DNA of 5,088 nucleotides from Fimbriimonadaceae bacterium (GTDB taxonomy: Bacteria > Armatimonadota > Fimbriimonadia > Fimbriimonadales > Fimbriimonadaceae). Position 1 is the first letter of the stretch; every line of letters starts with the position of its first letter. The notes beneath the pieces are model-generated. The model had not been told where the DNA came from, did not search any database, and saw only the letters and a program-made list of their open reading frames with translations. The stretch spans positions 1 to 5,088 of the forward strand of contig JAKRSE010000411.1 of the NCBI GenBank assembly GCA_022402505.1. Reading direction: 5' to 3'. The position numbers and the translations under genes were made by a program. Below are positions 4,660 to 5,088 of the stretch, piece after piece.

Positions 4660-5088
4660 CCTCGCTTGAACGGCATGAGGCCTTCTTTCGAGGCGACTCG
4701 ATGGACCGGCCGCTGAACCAGCCGCTGGTGATGGCCCTGGCCGCGAGAATGGCCGGGATCACCTATCGCCAGGCGGTGACCGACGGGGACGCGTGGGCTC
4801 GAATGATGCTTGCCGCGGCCGACACGTTGGGCCTGGACGTGCTCTCCGTCTGCTCCGATCCGGTCCGCGAAGCCCATGATCTCGGAGCCGAGTTGGTCTG
4901 GTTCGACCACGATCCGCCCGCCCCGGACCCGACGAACCATCTCCTTCAAGATCCCGGGCGATTCGAATCGCTCGACTGGTCGGTCACGGGAAGCCGGATG
5001 GATGATCGGCTGCAGGCGATTCGCAGGCTCAAGTCGGATGGAGAGGATGTCCGTCCGATCCTTGGCTGGGTCGAGGGGCCGAGTTCGA
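4656..5088 (+). CDS. UroD-family (MtaA/CmuA-like) methyltransferase, N-terminal part
   Basis: The gene runs off the window end; 144 codons are visible. The start ATG overlaps the upstream stop as ATGA and has a GGAGG site. The protein begins MTSLERHEAFFRGDSMDRPL, a typical UroD-superfamily opening. PLVMALAARMAGITYRQAVTD (23-43), DVLSVCSDPVREAHDLGAE (61-79) and ILGWVEGP (135-142) then resemble the MtaA/CmuA-like methyltransferase branch more than the two paralogues upstream. In methanogen systems such proteins act as the second methyltransferase, moving methyl from the corrinoid protein to a thiol, but some act on the primary substrate. The zinc motif and catalytic C-terminal half lie beyond the window, so the role here cannot be decided. 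No signal peptide or membrane segment is seen. Confidence 0.88.
   Translation, partial: MTSLERHEAFFRGDSMDRPLNQPLVMALAARMAGITYRQAVTDGDAWARMMLAAADTLGLDVLSVCSDPVREAHDLGAELVWFDHDPPAPDPTNHLLQDPGRFESLDWSVTGSRMDDRLQAIRRLKSDGEDVRPILGWVEGPSS

Overview
The window is GC-rich bacterial DNA (estimated by eye at a little over 60% G+C), almost fully coding on the + strand. It holds the 3' end of a PilB/GspE-type assembly ATPase gene, then the start of a tightly packed methyl-transfer operon. The taxon cannot be fixed from this sequence alone. A type IV pilus or type II secretion ATPase next to several UroD-superfamily corrinoid methyltransferases suits anaerobic or facultative high-GC bacteria of the Planctomycetota/Lentisphaerota/Verrucomicrobiota/Hydrogenedentota kind, but this is only an impression.

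Layout. Positions 1-803 are the C-terminal 266 codons of the ATPase. Positions 804-976 are the only non-coding gap. It is rich in inverted repeats: a small hairpin at 809-820, an 11-bp perfect inverted repeat at 833-867 inside a possible longer stem (823-834 with 884-898), and a small stem at 931-945 that pairs with a strong Shine-Dalgarno sequence. Five genes follow, with every junction overlapping by 1 to 8 bases: a corrinoid-binding protein (977-1603), two paralogous UroD-family proteins (1603-2691 and 2684-3817), a stand-alone homocysteine S-methyltransferase domain (3814-4659), and a third, different UroD-family protein cut by the window end (4656-5088).

How the genes work together (inference from family knowledge). 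A UroD-family methyltransferase takes a methyl group from an unidentified methylated substrate and places it on the cobalt of the corrinoid protein. A second methyltransferase then moves it to an acceptor. The homocysteine methyltransferase has all three zinc cysteines, so homocysteine is the most obvious acceptor and methionine the likely product. The operon therefore resembles a methionine synthase taken apart into separate polypeptides, with the folate domain replaced by UroD-type donor enzymes. The first two UroD-like proteins lack the canonical His-X-Cys...Cys zinc motif of MtaA/CmuA. They carry HxD...H and DxD...H in the same places, so their chemistry and substrate may differ from the characterised members.

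The start of the corrinoid gene is ambiguous. The best ribosome binding site leads to an ATG in the wrong frame (952), while a second good site leads to an in-frame GTG (977), which I chose.
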